The notes under the pieces were generated by a model, which saw only the letters and a list, made by a program, of their open reading frames with translations, had not been told where the DNA came from and did not search any database. From Sesamia nonagrioides (Eukaryota; Arthropoda; Insecta; Lepidoptera; Noctuidae), in assembly GCA_017933935.1 (NCBI GenBank), contig JADWQK010002383.1:3224001-3288000 (forward strand): a stretch of DNA of 64,000 bases, given 5' to 3'. The position numbers and the translations under genes were made by a program. This document shows, piece by piece, positions 44,013 to 55,928 of the stretch (position 1 is its first letter; every line of letters begins with the position of its first letter).

Positions 44013-44216
44013 CTTAACTTTACTATGTAGGAATTAAAATTTATTTTCCATAAACTTTTTATATTCTGGGTGTACAGCTACATATGTCGCACTGATATAT
44101 AATCCTATATATCAGTGCGATGTATAAACCCAGAATATAAAAGTTAAAAAGAAAGAAGAAAAGAAAGTAAAAAGTTTATGGAAAATTAATTTTAATTCCT
44201 TTAAAGTAAAGTTAAG
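44013..44216. repeat. Long imperfect inverted repeat
   Basis: The left half (cttaactttactatgtagga, attttccataaactttttat, gcactgatatata) is mirrored by tatatcagtgcgatgtata, aaaaagtttatggaaaat and ttaattcct to aagttaag. A 30-base A/G-rich stretch interrupts the right arm. Transcribed, it would form a long hairpin. Confidence 0.7.
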
Positions 44217-44543
44217 TTTGCGCTACAACCTCAAACAATTTTATAACTAGTTCAATAGTTCTAGTCATTCTAAAATTAACTTATAATTAAAATAAAATAA
44301 ATATTTGTTTAAGTCGAAATAAAGTTAATTTGAAACATAAATAAAATCTACATACATACATATATGCAGAAATTATTAAACTTAAAATTTCCTGTGTAAA
44401 AATCTCGTAGATTGTATTCCATATTACCACCGAACAACTGTTTTAGTAATCATGATGGGCTCCATTCAAGAACAAATTAAATAAACATAGGCTAGACCGT
44501 TTACACTGATTCTAATTATCGATAATAAATCGAATTCAGAGGG

Positions 44544-45590
44544 TTGATGTGAAAGGCAAGAGATCTGCAGGATCTGTGGTCACAATGGGAGTTCCGCAGG
44601 GCTCCATTCTAGGTCCATTCTTGTTTTTAATTTATATTAATAACTTACCTCATCACGTGAGGGATAATCACAACTTATTGTTGTTCGCGGATGACACTTA
44701 TTTTTAAAGTCAAGGGTCAGCTAACAAATTTTGACGAAGTTAACAATGCGTTCTCTAAAGTTGTCCATTGGTTTAATGTAAATAACCTTCTTTTAAATGA
44801 AAAAAAAAAAACTAAAGTCATTAGATTTTCTACGCCAAATGTCAGGCAGCTAAGTACCAATGTTCAACTGAATGGAGTAGAGTTGATCACTGTCGAGTCG
44901 ACAGTTTTTCTTGGATTAACTATTGACGCCAAGTTATAAAGGGGTCCTCACTCTGAGAAGCTCTCGGGTAGACTCAGTTCTACCGCCTTTGCTGTTAAGA
45001 AAATTAGACAGATAACTGATGTGGATAGAGCCAGAATTGTTTATTTTAGATATTTTCATAGTCTTACATTTTATGGGATTCTTCTCTGGGGAACTTGTGC
45101 GGACATCAATACCATCTTTGTTTTACAGAAGAGGGCTGTTCGAGCCATCTACAACCTTGGTCCTAGAGATTCTCTTAGAGAAAAGTTCAAAGAGGTGAAC
45201 ATTCTGACTGTAGCTTCACAATATATATTTGAAAATCTTATGTATGTTCATAAAAATATCTCGAATTTTAAGAAAATAAGCGATATTCATAATATAAATA
45301 CCAAGAACAAACACAATCTTGCTGTATATCACACTCGTCTCCACAGAGTAGGCAACTCGTTCATGGGTCACTTTTATAACAAGCTTCCCATGGATATTCG
45401 AAACTTACCCATTATACGATTTAAAAACCATATAAAGGCCAAACTTTGCAAAAAGAGGTATTATAAAATCACAGATTATTTAGAAGACAAAAAAACTTTG
45501 GTCTGAGCTGCTCGCTCTGTTAAGCATTGTTATTAAGCAATATGCGTAATTATAAAGTAAATTATTCTAAACAGTTTCATTTTTAATGTC
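44544..45590 (+). pseudogene. Decayed Jockey/CR1-like LINE (RT to 3' end)
   Basis: RT block GVPQGSILGPFLFLIYINNL and LLLFADDT (44585-44700). A frameshift leads to FKVKGQLTNFDEVNNAFSKV and FLGLTIDAKL (44691-44939), with a stop at 44937. Then IVYFRYFHSLTFYGILLWGT, LQKRAVRAIYNL and HTRLHRVGNSFMGHFYNKLP (45021-45506), the usual C-terminus of Jockey-group ORF2. At least two frameshifts or stops. The endonuclease and the first RT motifs are missing. Confidence 0.75.
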
Positions 45591-45760
45591 TGGACTTGAA
45601 AAAAGCCGATGATTCCTGAATTTGTTTCGGCTGTTTCTTCTCAGAGGTAGTCAGTTAGGAAATGCCGGCTTCATCTAGTTTAAAAAAATATATAAACATG
45701 ACGTGTAAAACTGATCAGTGATCCTACTTGCTTATTAAACGATTTCATTTCATTTCTAAA
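45591..45760 (+). repeat. 3' UTR and tail of the Jockey-like LINE
   Basis: Non-coding; contains gatgattcctgaatttgttt and ends with aaacgatttcatttcatttc, a short ATTTC-type tail repeat as seen on Jockey-group LINEs. Confidence 0.5.
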
Positions 45761-46602
45761 CGATTTTAGTGACCTCAAATAAGTTCACCTGTATGTTCAG
45801 TGTTTTTTTATTTTTTTATAAATTAATTATAAACTAGCGCTTGACCGCAATCCCGCCTGATGGTAACGCAATCATAGTATTTATAGTTTGGGAAATAACT
45901 AAACTCGACAAACGTTCCAGGAATTCGGTCCCTTAAATTAAGTAAAGCTAATGCAATCAAGGTTTTCCAGTAGTCGGTATCATAAACTCTTAGGAGTCGT
46001 TATCTTGCTCTAACCATCAAAATATCCGAAGTGAACTTGAATTATAACATATATAAACCTAGTATCCTATACATAAGTATAACAAATCACTTATCGCATT
46101 TTTAATGGGTGGTCTTTATGAGAGGAGACCTGTGCCCAGCAGTGGGACGATACAAGATTGGTGGTGATTTGTATTAAACGAAAACTCGATTAAGGCAAGC
46201 TAATGTAAACTAGAAGAGACTCTTGCAGTATTATGTTCTTTAATCTTTTGTCCTTTGAACAAAGTTTTCTCCTTAAAAATAATCGCTGTCGAAAGCCGTC
46301 GACTGCTAGACATAGGCCTCCCCCAAGTATCTTCATGACGACAGATCCTGCGTGTGTCCTCCTGGAGAACATAAATACATGGTATTTCGGAGCCGTTTTA
46401 GACACCTGTAAACTGGTTAGGCTAGACAATAATTACCGTTTTTAATTAGTAATAGGTATTACAAGCCTGTGGTCCAGGATGAAAAGTAAATTAAGGCCTA
46501 AGCCAGCAGGGTAGGTGCGTAACATACTTATCAGTAGCAATGGGGTTCATTTTGACAACAACATTCATTGCGGTGTTAATATTATTGAGCCGATACATTA
46601 TT

Positions 46603-47469
46603 GCCCCGTGTGGTACCGGGCCTAGAATAGTACCAACCCATATCCGCCCGTGGGTGTCGTAAGAGGCGACTAAGGGAAATCACCAGGGAAGCGGGCAGCA
46701 GCGCTTCTTCTGTGTAATATCAAATCACTGCGATCCCCAACCCGCCTGCCAAGCGTGGGGATTATGGCAACCCCCAAATGATGCACACGATACAGCCCAG
46801 GCCCCTAGTCCCCGGCAGCTCCGCTATTCCAGTCTACGGTAGCGGACTCGGTTACGACGGAGCAAGGGGTGCTAAGAATCTCCGGCAGAGATCCGGCTAC
46901 CATCACCAACGACGACCTTTGGCCCTGGCAACATTTAACACGCGCACACTACGGACCGATGAAAAGATTGTCGAACTGGAGGACGCTACATCTTCTCGTC
47001 TTCCAAGATACCACAGTGTCTCAAGACTAAAGTCTTCGACCAGTGTGTGTTGCCAGTGATGACTTACGGAACTGAAACGTGGTCGCTCACAATGGGCCTC
47101 ATACGAAGGCTCAGAGTCACACAAAGGGCAATGGAAAGAGCTATGCTAGGAGTTTCTCTGCGTGATCGAATCAGAAATGAGGAGATCCGCAGAAGAACCA
47201 AAGTCACCGACATAGCTCTGCGAGTCGCTAAACTTAAGTGGCAGTGGGCGGGGCACATTGCTCGTAGAACCGATGGCCGATGGGGCAGTAAGGTTCTGGA
47301 GTGGCGGCCACGTACTGGAAGACGCAGCGTAGGGAGGCCCCCAACAAGGTGGACCGATGACCTGGTGAAGGTCGCGGGAAGCCGATGGATGCTGGCAGCA
47401 CAAGACCGGTCAGCGTGGAAAGCCTTGGGGGAGGCCTTTGTCCAGCAGTGGACATCTATAGGCTGAGGA
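46603..47469 (+). mobile_element. RTE-type LINE deletion derivative (leader, endonuclease start, C-terminus)
   Basis: Leader (gccccgtgtggtaccgggcc, gtgtcgtaagaggcgactaa, cgggcagcagcgcttct), start of an ORF, then a jump to the C-terminus and the 3' end ggacatctataggctga. The middle of the endonuclease and the whole RT core are missing. A target duplication of about 11 bases flanks it. Confidence 0.75.
46778..47466 (+). pseudogene. Internally deleted RTE ORF
   Basis: The N-terminal frame contains LALATFNTRTLRTDEKIVEL, the start of an AP-endonuclease domain (the N of TFNTRT is conserved in the family). Around 46985 it jumps to KIPQCLKTKVFDQCVLPVMT in another frame. The C-terminal frame (47047-47466) reads YGTETWSLTMGLIRRLRVTQ, then AMERAMLGVSLRDRIRNEEI and HIARRTDGRWGSKVLEWRPR, and ends FVQQWTSIG with TGA. 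This is the standard C-terminus of insect RTE ORFs. Confidence 0.8.
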
Positions 47470-47784
47470 AGATACATTATTCGAACATATGGTTTACTAA
47501 TATGCTTCAAAATTATACAAATTGACAGTAATAGCACCGATTACAGAATACTGCATGTAATGGTGTGTTACGCAATTATTTATATACGTCAAATTGTTTT
47601 CATTGAAATTCGGTGAGCCGGTTCAGTTTGAAAGATATTATGTATTTACAACATGTAAATTAATTAACGCACTTCCTGAAAATAGTTTTTTCAGGATCGT
47701 TTACTGAATCGGTTTATATCACTTTTAATATAGGTAATTTTTTATACCAAAACTAAATAAAAGTACGGAAATTTTTGTCATATT

Positions 47785-48023
47785 AATAATAAATAAATAA
47801 GGATAAATCACACAGATTGAGCTAGCCCCAAAGTAAGTTCAAGACTTGTGTTATGGGATACTAATTCAACGATACCATATTTTATAATAGATACATATAT
47901 AGATAAACATCCAAGACCCAGGCCAATCAGGAAAAGATCGTTTCCCATCATGAACTGGCCGGGGATCGAACCCGGGGTGTTCACGTCGCAGGCAGGCGTG
48001 TTGACCGCTGCGCCACGGAGGAC
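47785..48023 (-). mobile_element. tRNA-derived SINE family C (copy 1)
   Basis: Minus strand: A box (cgtggcgcagcggtcaacac), B box (ccgggttcgatccccggcc), body with ttggcctgggtcttggatgt and ttatctatatatgtatct, and a TTATT-type tail. The tRNA-like head is followed by non-tRNA sequence, so this is a SINE and not a tRNA gene. Confidence 0.8.
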
Positions 48024-48175
48024 GAACTCTGTTGTTTGTACAGACTATTAAAATCGCAGTTTAACTTGTATTCTTACAAATTAAATGTCCAAGAATTAGT
48101 ATAACTAATTTAATAAATATATAACAATGCATATACATGTTGAATTAAAAATTCAATGTCATGTATTATGATTAT

Positions 48176-48413
48176 CCATACTAATATTATAAATGCGAAA
48201 GTAACTCAGTCTGTCTGTCTGTCTGTTACGCTTTCCCGCCTAAACCTCTCAACCGATTTTGATGAAATTTGGCACAGACTATCTTTAGACTCTGAGAAAG
48301 AACATAGGCTACCTTTATCCCGGAAAAATTTGATGTTCCCGAGGGAAATTGAAAAAGCGCGATATAACCGACCTCCACGCGGGCAAAGCCGCGGGCGGAA
48401 AGCTAGTAACATA
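48176..48413 (+). repeat. CTGT-tailed short repeat, uninterrupted copy
   Basis: Reads catactaatattataaatgc, (ctgt) run, gttacgctttcccgcctaaa, aaatttggcacagactatct, cctttatcccggaaaaattt and cgcgggcggaaagctag. It serves as the reference for the split copies at 21211 and 53632. Confidence 0.7.
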
Positions 48414-48705
48414 ATATTCTAATTGGAGTGTTTGAGGGTGTGCGGTAATTACACAATTACATGTAGTATATAAATTTTTATATTACATGTAACATTCTTT
48501 ACCATTCTAACTTCTTTGTCGTACCAAAGTTAGCTACAGTTTTCATTCATGAATAATTTTTATTTCCTACGATTAATTAATAGGTTCCTAACAAATATTT
48601 ACAAGTCCTTATTAACCTGATGATAGAGGAAGTCTAGCAACTAGTTATTTACTACGATTATTTACTAACTGTTCAAGATAGCCGGAGTATACGCTAGTGG
48701 GGGTT

Positions 48706-48960
48706 GTATAAAGACTAGAGGTGACCTATTTCGCGTTCCACAACCAACTGACGGCAGACTAGAGCTGTAGTTACTGTTATGCCAATTAATTTCAGTGTTG
48801 CATGTTGAAAAATTATTGTCTTGTATTAGTGAAAACGTTGTTGTGGCTGTAATTGCATCGGTTAGTGCTTGGACGAAGTGTTTTGTGTGCCTTGTGAATT
48901 ACTTCGATGATTATGAAGGTTTGTTGTCTATATTTTAATAGTTTTAGGATTAATTTTACT
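48706..48960 (+). promoter_or_regulatory. Possible promoter and first exon of an unseen gene
   Basis: gtataaag at 48706-48713 is followed by about 200 bases of slightly GC-richer, repeat-free sequence ending in ATG ATT ATG AAG|GTTTGT (a weak donor near 48917). The arrangement resembles the first exon of the host gene. No continuing exon was found downstream. Confidence 0.2.
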
Positions 48961-49354
48961 TTTTTTGATTCTTATTCATAACTTTCGTTTTCAAGTAAAG
49001 ATTATCAAGATGATGAGATGTAAAAGATTTTTTGTTACATTTAACATCTCCATTACCTACTTAACAAACAAGCAGGTTCGTATTTAGCTACTATTTTATA
49101 TCGTATACTTTTTAAAATGAAATTATACCTCTGAATTTTTTTTATTTATTACTTTGATATGTAAGTTATGATTAAAGATATTTGTTGATCCTATCAACTA
49201 CAATAGTTATTATGCAGCAGTACTACTGGCAAATCTATGTCAGATAATTTTCATTATTTTTCTAGATTGACGACATTAATCTCGTCACTGAATAATTTGA
49301 CCAAGCATAATTGCTGGAATAATGCGAAAGTTTGTGAATATCAAACACAGATGG

Positions 49355-49530
49355 TTGGATTTTTGTTACTCTTTCACACAAAAACTACTGAAAGGATTTG
49401 GATGAAATTTGGCACACAGATAGTTTATAACCAGGAATGACACGTAGGACCAGGAACGGCTTTATGACCCGATATTCCTACCGTATCGAAAATTATGCCG
49501 GCAAAACCGCGCGGTACAGCTAGTAGAAGA
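49355..49530 (+). repeat. Short interspersed repeat, family E
   Basis: Phrases tgaaaggatttggatgaaat, ttggcacacagatagtttat and gcgcggtacagctagtag match 41870-42090. Confidence 0.45.
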
Positions 49531-49697
49531 TAAATATGAAGATTTTACAAAGGGTAGGTGATGGTTTTAGAACTAAGGAATAGTAATCTTGCTACTTGTT
49601 ATAATCATCACCCGATCATGGTGGCCAATATTAATGGAGAGATTAACTAGGTAGGAGAAATTATAGTGTAAAATTGTGTGTGCAAACACAAGTACAC

Positions 49698-49920
49698 TTC
49701 TTCTTCTTCATCAGCCTATAGACGTCCACTGCTGGACAAAGGCCCTGCCCCAAGGCTTTCATTAGGAGGGGTTTGCCATAAACCTCACGCCTGGCAGGCG
49801 GGTTGGGTATCGCAGTATTTTGGTATTCCACAGGAGAAGCGCTGCTGCTCGCTTCCCTGGCAAACGTTCTCTTAGTCGCCTCTTACGACAGCCATGGAAG
49901 GATATGGGACGGTACTTTCT
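49698..49920 (-). mobile_element. Mini-RTE derivative, copy m3
   Basis: Reverse strand: leader with gtcgtaagaggcgactaaga and aagcgagcagcagcgcttct joins near 49765 to aatgaaagccttggggcagg and the RTE tail (gtccagcagtggacgtctat, aggctgatgaagaagaagaa). Same junction type as m1 and m2. Confidence 0.75.
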
Positions 49921-50864
49921 ATTCTCTTCTCTAATAGCAAGATGGAATACCAATCCGACAAGACTGGGAAGAGAATAGGCCCAGAACCAACGGATTCACA
50001 TACTTTCTGAAGCATGGGAGTATAAAGTCGTCAAACTCAGGGTTGTTACTAAGAAATTCATAATTGAAAAGGAAAATCTAACAACCAACCAACCACCCGA
50101 GCTTCCAACCTAGGAGATCACACTCTGCGGTCGCTCCTTCAACTAATGGGTTAGTCAAACTTCATTTATGTACCTATAGGTGAAATGAAAATACGTTTAC
50201 AATTTCCCTAACCAATAAATACAGGATTTTCCACAAGAATTCGCTTATGGGCAAACATCGTAATCTGTCAATTATAACGCAGTGTATATCTGAACAGGAG
50301 AAATTGTATTAGCATATCTCTGATAGCAGGATCAACAGGTTCATTACCAAGGCCAGATCGTGGCCTTGGAGTCGTGCCTACTAAGGTAATCGTGCTACAA
50401 ATCTGAGCAGTCTCTTATTTTCAAGCGAATTGGCTGCAAGTAGGCTCAGTAGTCATGCCCGTTTATTTAATTTACTTCTAATTTAATTTGTATTTGAACG
50501 ACTAAACTTTACTAAAAGGCCGCTCACCTAGTAATATATTGGCATATGTGCAAAATATTGATACTGAGTTCATTTTAGCGTCTATTCTATACTAGTATCT
50601 CGAATCCGTTGATCACTACGTTTGGTTACTAATATAGACATGAATCTGTAAAGAAACTTTAAATTAACTTATAAATTAATGAAAAACGTAAATGTGCCCA
50701 TATATTGCTAGGTGATTGATGTTATTTTACGGCCAGTGTCGTGATTGGTGGACTCATATATCTAAACAAGAATTCTTCACATGCCTCTGGCTCTCATGGC
50801 TAAATAATAATAGTCGTACAGGTTCATGGATAAGGTTAAGCTACGATTACTGTGGCTGGTCTGT

Positions 50865-51135
50865 GGATGGTGACCGTCTTAACATACCAAGACCATTTCG
50901 TACCTCAGAAAAGTACCTTAAACCGTTAGTCCCAGCAGTCATTCGTAGATTTTTGTCAGTCGTTACGGGTCGTCAGAAGTCCGAAAGTGTTAGCAAGGTT
51001 TTACCCCATAACTGGGTTGTGAAGGTCAGATAGGCAGTCGCTCCATGTAAAATACTAATATTCAACTGAATCCAGTCAGACTGGAAGCTGACCACAATAT
51101 AGTAGCTAAAAGACTAAGCTGTTGATGATGAATTC
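50865..51135 (+). repeat. SINE-like repeat, family F (copy 2)
   Basis: Contains taaaccgttagtcccagcag, cgttacgggtcgtcagaagt, aactgggttgtgaaggtcag and ccagtcagactggaagctga. It ends in gttgatgatgaa. Counterpart of 36650-36935. Confidence 0.5.
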
Positions 51136-51772
51136 ATCACATGCCTCTGGGACTCATAGCGTAAACAATTTTGGTCAGATATAAAAAAAAAGGTCAAGTA
51201 CGTACCGGACTCCCGCACCGAGGTTTCCAGACGTATGAGATTACAATTTTTCGGTTTTCAGAGTTTTTCCTTTATTTATGCCCATTTAATTGCAAAGCGC
51301 CTGATCTTGTCAATTTGCCAATCAAAAAAATATCGCCATTAATTTCATTTTTACAAAAGGCGGTCCAATGTGTGAATAAAAAAGAGTAAACGCCGCACAC
51401 GCACCCTCTACAACTGCACTATATTTCTCTTCAGTGTTGTTAGTATATGATAGCAGTAATCTACTCTTACACCTTATAATTTAACACATAAGTACATACG
51501 TGGCGATAGAAAGAAGCAATACTCTGACTAGACTGACCAGTTTAGATTTCACATCGAGCGGTATAGTGACGGTCCTCAATGAGTGGCGGGTATCATCCGT
51601 GCATTTGAACCGCACATTATTATTGTCGCTTTTGTTATTTGTTGAATTGAAGATTTTTATCGTTTTCTACATATCGTCAAGCCGCTAGTTGGCTCTTCAC
51701 GAGGCCAGAGGCCTGACTTGTTTCTTGCCTAAGAATTAGCATCGCTATACAACGCGGCAAACGTCACCAGCC

Positions 51773-52062
51773 TTTTTTTTTTGGGTTGGATGGGAAATAA
51801 TTAAATGACCTCTCCCGCTCTGGGCGGAGCGGAAGGGCGTGTCAGACATTTACTGACTAAAATCCACCGGTGTTCCTTCTCTTGTCTGTGCGCCAGAGCC
51901 GCGGTTTCTCTTTTAACCAACCCGCAACCTTGACCCAGGAGGCATTGGCTTTCGTCGACTTGGTCACGATGTGCTGACATCTCTTTGAGGCGCACGTGAA
52001 ACAACGCGCCGTGCGTCGACTCGGGCCTGGTCCTTACCGGGCGGCGCGCTGCAAATGTTACC
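51773..52062 (-). repeat. R1-clade LINE 3' end with poly(A)
   Basis: T run at 51773-51782 (poly(A) on the minus strand), then the complement of ttttagtcagtaaatgtctg and cgcccagagcgggagaggtc, and GC-rich upstream text to about 52062. The coding part is too worn to read. Confidence 0.55.
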
Positions 52063-52254
52063 TGCCTTTTGGCCACTGTTCCAGTGCACCGTGATGCGGA
52101 TTTTTGAAAATTCCCTATGGTGTTTTTGCGCTTTTTTCTCATGTACCTACACGTTTTTATTTGAAATGTAAGCTTGCTGAATGTGAGCTTGACTAGAATA
52201 CCAAAGTTATAATTAAAATGTTTTAGTTAAAATTATAGTATTATTAACATAACA

Positions 52255-52350
52255 CACTTCCGATGGCCTTTTAAATTGACAATTCAATAATATTAACTGC
52301 GTCATTTTCGTTCTTCAGCAAACGAATATTTCAAACATATGTATAAAGCC
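52255..52350. mobile_element. MITE family M (partial, worn)
   Basis: aattgacaattcaataatat, tgcgtcattttcgttcttca and aatatttcaaacatatg parallel the interior of the copy at 13545. Confidence 0.35.
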
Positions 52351-52357
52351 ATTGCTA

Positions 52358-52434
52358 TTACAATGCGGAAGATTTTAAATGAAATTGCTAATTCATTAAT
52401 TAGCAATTTCATTTAAACTCGTTCGCATTGTAAT
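52358..52434. repeat. Fold-back with two-level arms
   Basis: Inner arms 52374-52393 and 52398-52417 are perfectly complementary (20 bases, tttaaatgaaattgctaatt). Outer arms attacaatgcg and cgcattgtaat extend the fold. Confidence 0.7.
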
Positions 52435-53631
52435 TGAGAGTGCATTGTGCGATGCTGCTCTTCTGACTACCTGTGCACCAATAATATGAGAACAACTCGT
52501 AGCATAATATACCTACTAGCCAGTCATCAAAGTTTGTTCAGGTCGAATAAACGGATTAGCTTAAATCTATACAAATTCAGCTCTGTAAAACACACAGGTT
52601 ATGGTTTAAGACACAGATTGGTTTAAGACATTTATTTCTCAAAAACAGAATACAATCATTCATCATCAGAATCGGATATTTTTAAAGTTAGGCAAGTAGG
52701 TACATTAGTAAGTAGGGCGTTGGGCATGTAGGTACCTACAGTATTGTTAAAATTTAATACAAGAAAATAAATATTTATACGAACAAATCCTAGTGAAGAA
52801 TTCCAACAAGGACAATCTCTATTGAAAATACCTACTAACCTACTATGTAAAAGGACAAATAAGCAGAAACCCCTTCTTTCTGGGCTGGAGGAACTCTGAA
52901 AAAAAAGCTGTGTATTCTAAGCACATTAACTAAGTACAACAATTTTGAACATCAAAGACTAAAAGCTGTAAATAAATACCTAAGAAGATTAAACAGATAT
53001 CGTTGTACACAGGATATAAGATAACCACATAATTGCGTATGAGCTTAAAAACTTAATCGCGGGAAAAGTAACATGAACGTCGTTATAGTTCCCACATGTA
53101 ATGGCGACATAAATTACCTGCATTGCGATAAATTAATAACCTATTTGTTATAATGTCCATTAAAATATCCATTCGTTACTCCAGATTTAATGCTAATAAA
53201 TTCTTGTTGACAATTTAAACGTTTAGGCATGCATATTTGCATTTTTTGTTTTATTATTTTAAATAAAATTTTAACATAACCTTTTGTATAGTGTAGGTAT
53301 TTACACTATTTATATAGTTAAGTAAACTGCATTTTAATAAACTAATCTGGCTATAATCTCATAAAAAAAAAATATCAATTACAAGTAAAACTTGTAGGCT
53401 CTACTAGCCAGTCTCAAAAACAGAAATTTATTTTTCGGAAGTTAATAACACAAAAAAGTTCAAGATACGGTCACGTTGCAATATTAGTATACATATAATT
53501 AGTTGTATGGCCTGAAATTTTATTATCCAGACAATATATCGGCTTATCATATTATGAAACCTATTCCTAAACTACAAAAACAAACCACGAAAAAAACTAA
53601 TGAAGTAAGTACAAATAAATCATCTACACTT

Positions 53632-54178
53632 CCATACTAATATTATAAATGCGAAAGTAACTCTGTCTGTCTGTTACGCTTTCCCGCTTAAACCTCTAAA
53701 CCGATTTTGATGAAATTTCGCACAGACAATCTTTAGACCCGTATGTCGTGGTGGCCTAGTGGTTAAAACGCCAGCCTCTCAAGTATGAATGCGCGGGTTC
53801 GATTCCAGGTCAGGCAAGTACTATGTATGTAAAGTGTAATGTAACTTTTCTAAAGTTATATGTAGGTACTTTATAAGTATATCTTGGACACCAATGACTG
53901 AAAGTGAAGGAAAACATCTTGAGGAAACCTGGACTTTAAGTCTGAAATCGCCAACCCGCATTGAGCAAGCGTGGTGATTACGCTCAATCCTTCTCTGTCT
54001 GAGAGGAGACCTGTGCCCAGCAGTGGGACGATAAAAAGGTTGATGATGAATCTTTAGACCTTGAGAAAGGACATAGGCAACCTTTTATTGAAAAAAAAAA
54101 TGATATTCCCGAGGGAAATCTAAAAAGCGGGATATAACCGAATTCCACGCAGGCAAAGCTGCGGGCGGAAAGCTAGTC
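53632..54178 (+). repeat. CTGT-tailed short repeat split by SINE family B
   Basis: The left part ends aatctttagacc at 53739. The right part resumes with the same bases at 54049 and continues to gcgggcggaaagctag. The same order is seen in the unbroken copy at 48176. Confidence 0.75.
53740..54048 (+). mobile_element. tRNA-derived SINE family B, full length, with 12-bp target duplication
   Basis: A box (tggtggcctagtggttaaaa), B box (gcgggttcgattccaggtc), body aacccgcattgagcaagcgt and gtgcccagcagtgggacgat, tail ggttgatgatga. AATCTTTAGACC is duplicated at 53728-53739 and 54049-54060. Confidence 0.85.
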
Positions 54179-54289
54179 CTTCATAATTTAACTAAAACCT
54201 ACATCTGCAGTTTCTATACCTCCAATTAGTATCTAAATACTCCAAATAGAAGATGAGATTCAATTAGCAAGAGAATAGGATTTCTTCTT

Positions 54290-54664
54290 CTTTTTCTTCT
54301 TCAGCCTATAGAGGTCCACTGCTGGACAAAGCCCCCCCCCCCCCCCTCAGTTTTTCACGATGCCCAGTCTTGTGCTGCCCGCATCCATCGGCTTCCCGCG
54401 AACTTCACCAGGTCATCGGTTCACTTTGTTGAGGGCCTCCCTACGCTGCGTCTTCCGGTAAGTGGCCGCCACTCCAGAACCTTATTGCCCCATCAGTTCT
54501 ATGAGCATTGTGCCCCGCCCACTAGCGACTCGAGGAGCTATATCGGTGACTTTGGTTCTTCTGTGGACCTCCTCATTCTGATTCGATCGCGCAGAGAAAC
54601 TCCGAGCATAACTCTTTTCATCGCCCTTTGTATGACTTTGAGCCTTCGTATGAGGCCTTGTCGC
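54290..54664 (-). pseudogene. RTE-type LINE C-terminal fragment
   Basis: Minus strand: tail cagcctatagaggtccactg (complement), then frames that match the C-terminus of 47047-47466 (TRW-D, W-PL-RKT, GQWAGHNAHR-like, SVITLGVSLRDRIRNE-like) with stops. A run of 14 C interrupts the tail. Confidence 0.65.
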
Positions 54665-54830
54665 ATTTAGTGTTTAGTAAACATTGAGATGGTAATGAGA
54701 ATGATTCCATATTGAACCCAATATAATAATAACGTTCGTGTCTACTTTTCTTTGAGTGTAGCGTGTCCGTGGCTATTAGACTGTGGACACTGTATAGTGC
54801 ACACCGTTATCGTTCCGCTTTATTTACTGC

Positions 54831-54880
54831 ACCGCACTGCACCGCACTGCACCGCACTGCACCGCACTGCACCGCACTGC
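54831..54880. repeat. 10-bp minisatellite, five perfect units
   Basis: accgcactgc repeated five times in exact register. It is preceded by ttactgc and followed by aactcactt. 54890-55920 holds no other feature. Confidence 0.85.
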
Positions 54881-55928
54881 AACTCACTTGAAGGAGCTCT
54901 GTAATTATTCTATCATAAAGTGATTGCGGTAAAATGAAATTTTTACTTACTTAAGATTTTGAAGTGAACTTTAAAAGTGACAATTGAAATATTTAGCAAC
55001 CAAAATACAACTTAAATATTAACTTAATGATATTTTTTTTAAGATATGCTTGGCTGTTGTTATTACAGTAATCACAGGAGTTAAAGTTAATTAAAATTCT
55101 GTGTGGCATTTTTTTTCTTTTGATTAGACTTTCTGACACCAGCTGTTAGGATTCTTAAGAACTGGTTGCGGACAGTGAAAATTGCAAGGATGAAAACATT
55201 AAAATATCTGTGGGATTCTGGGATTGGCACACCATTCCTTGTAGGTGCAGATTTTCAAATTGACAAGATTTTGTATTCTGTGTCGCTTGTTAGATTCATA
55301 TCTAATCTTATGTCTTTTTATGGGACGCCTATTTGGTAATCAGTGTTCAAAAATTTTTTTTTTTTTATTTTTCTTTACTACATAGACTCGTAAACAAATT
55401 TAGTCTTAGGCTTTTAGATGGTTAGATAGCTACCTCAGCTACTCGGCTCGGATCAGTCATTTATATTCGTCTTACGACACCTCTAAATTAACACTAATGA
55501 TAGCGATTCTAGCTAGCCAAGACTTAAATCTCATTGATTTACTCCAGAAACAAGCAATTTGCCCACGGAGAAAGCTTCGAAACAAAATGATAGATTGGTA
55601 CAGTCACAGCCTTGCATTATGTTAAGGTAATCATAGGAAGCTGGTTAACTAGGATTTCCTTGAGATCTTTGCGTTTGAGATATCATTAAAGTTTATCGTC
55701 TGATAACTTGATAAGATAGGAAAGTATTTAAGAGACCTACCCCACAGTTTAGGCTAATGGAAGAGACGAAATAGGGAGTGCAATGCAAGGTGTGACTTTG
55801 AACCTATGCGCTACATTATAGACATCCCATTGTATAAGATTACCATCATCATAAACACTTCAGCAGGCAGTATATGCAAGTCAAAAACTAGAAGTTTCTG
55901 CCTTCGGAGCTACATATATATTAGTTCT

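Larger units (their letters stand above)
46510..47582. mobile_element. MITE family M split by an RTE derivative
   Basis: The left part 46510-46600 (gtaggtgcgtaacatactta, ttgacaacaacattcattgc) and the right part 47470-47582 (aatatgcttcaaaattatac, ggtgtgttacgcaattat) together make one MITE like that at 13545. GATACATTATT is repeated at the two sides of the insertion. Confidence 0.6.

Noticed and set aside
51500..51688. 62-codon ORF at 51.5 kb
   Set aside because: No motif or composition signal and no neighbours to support it.
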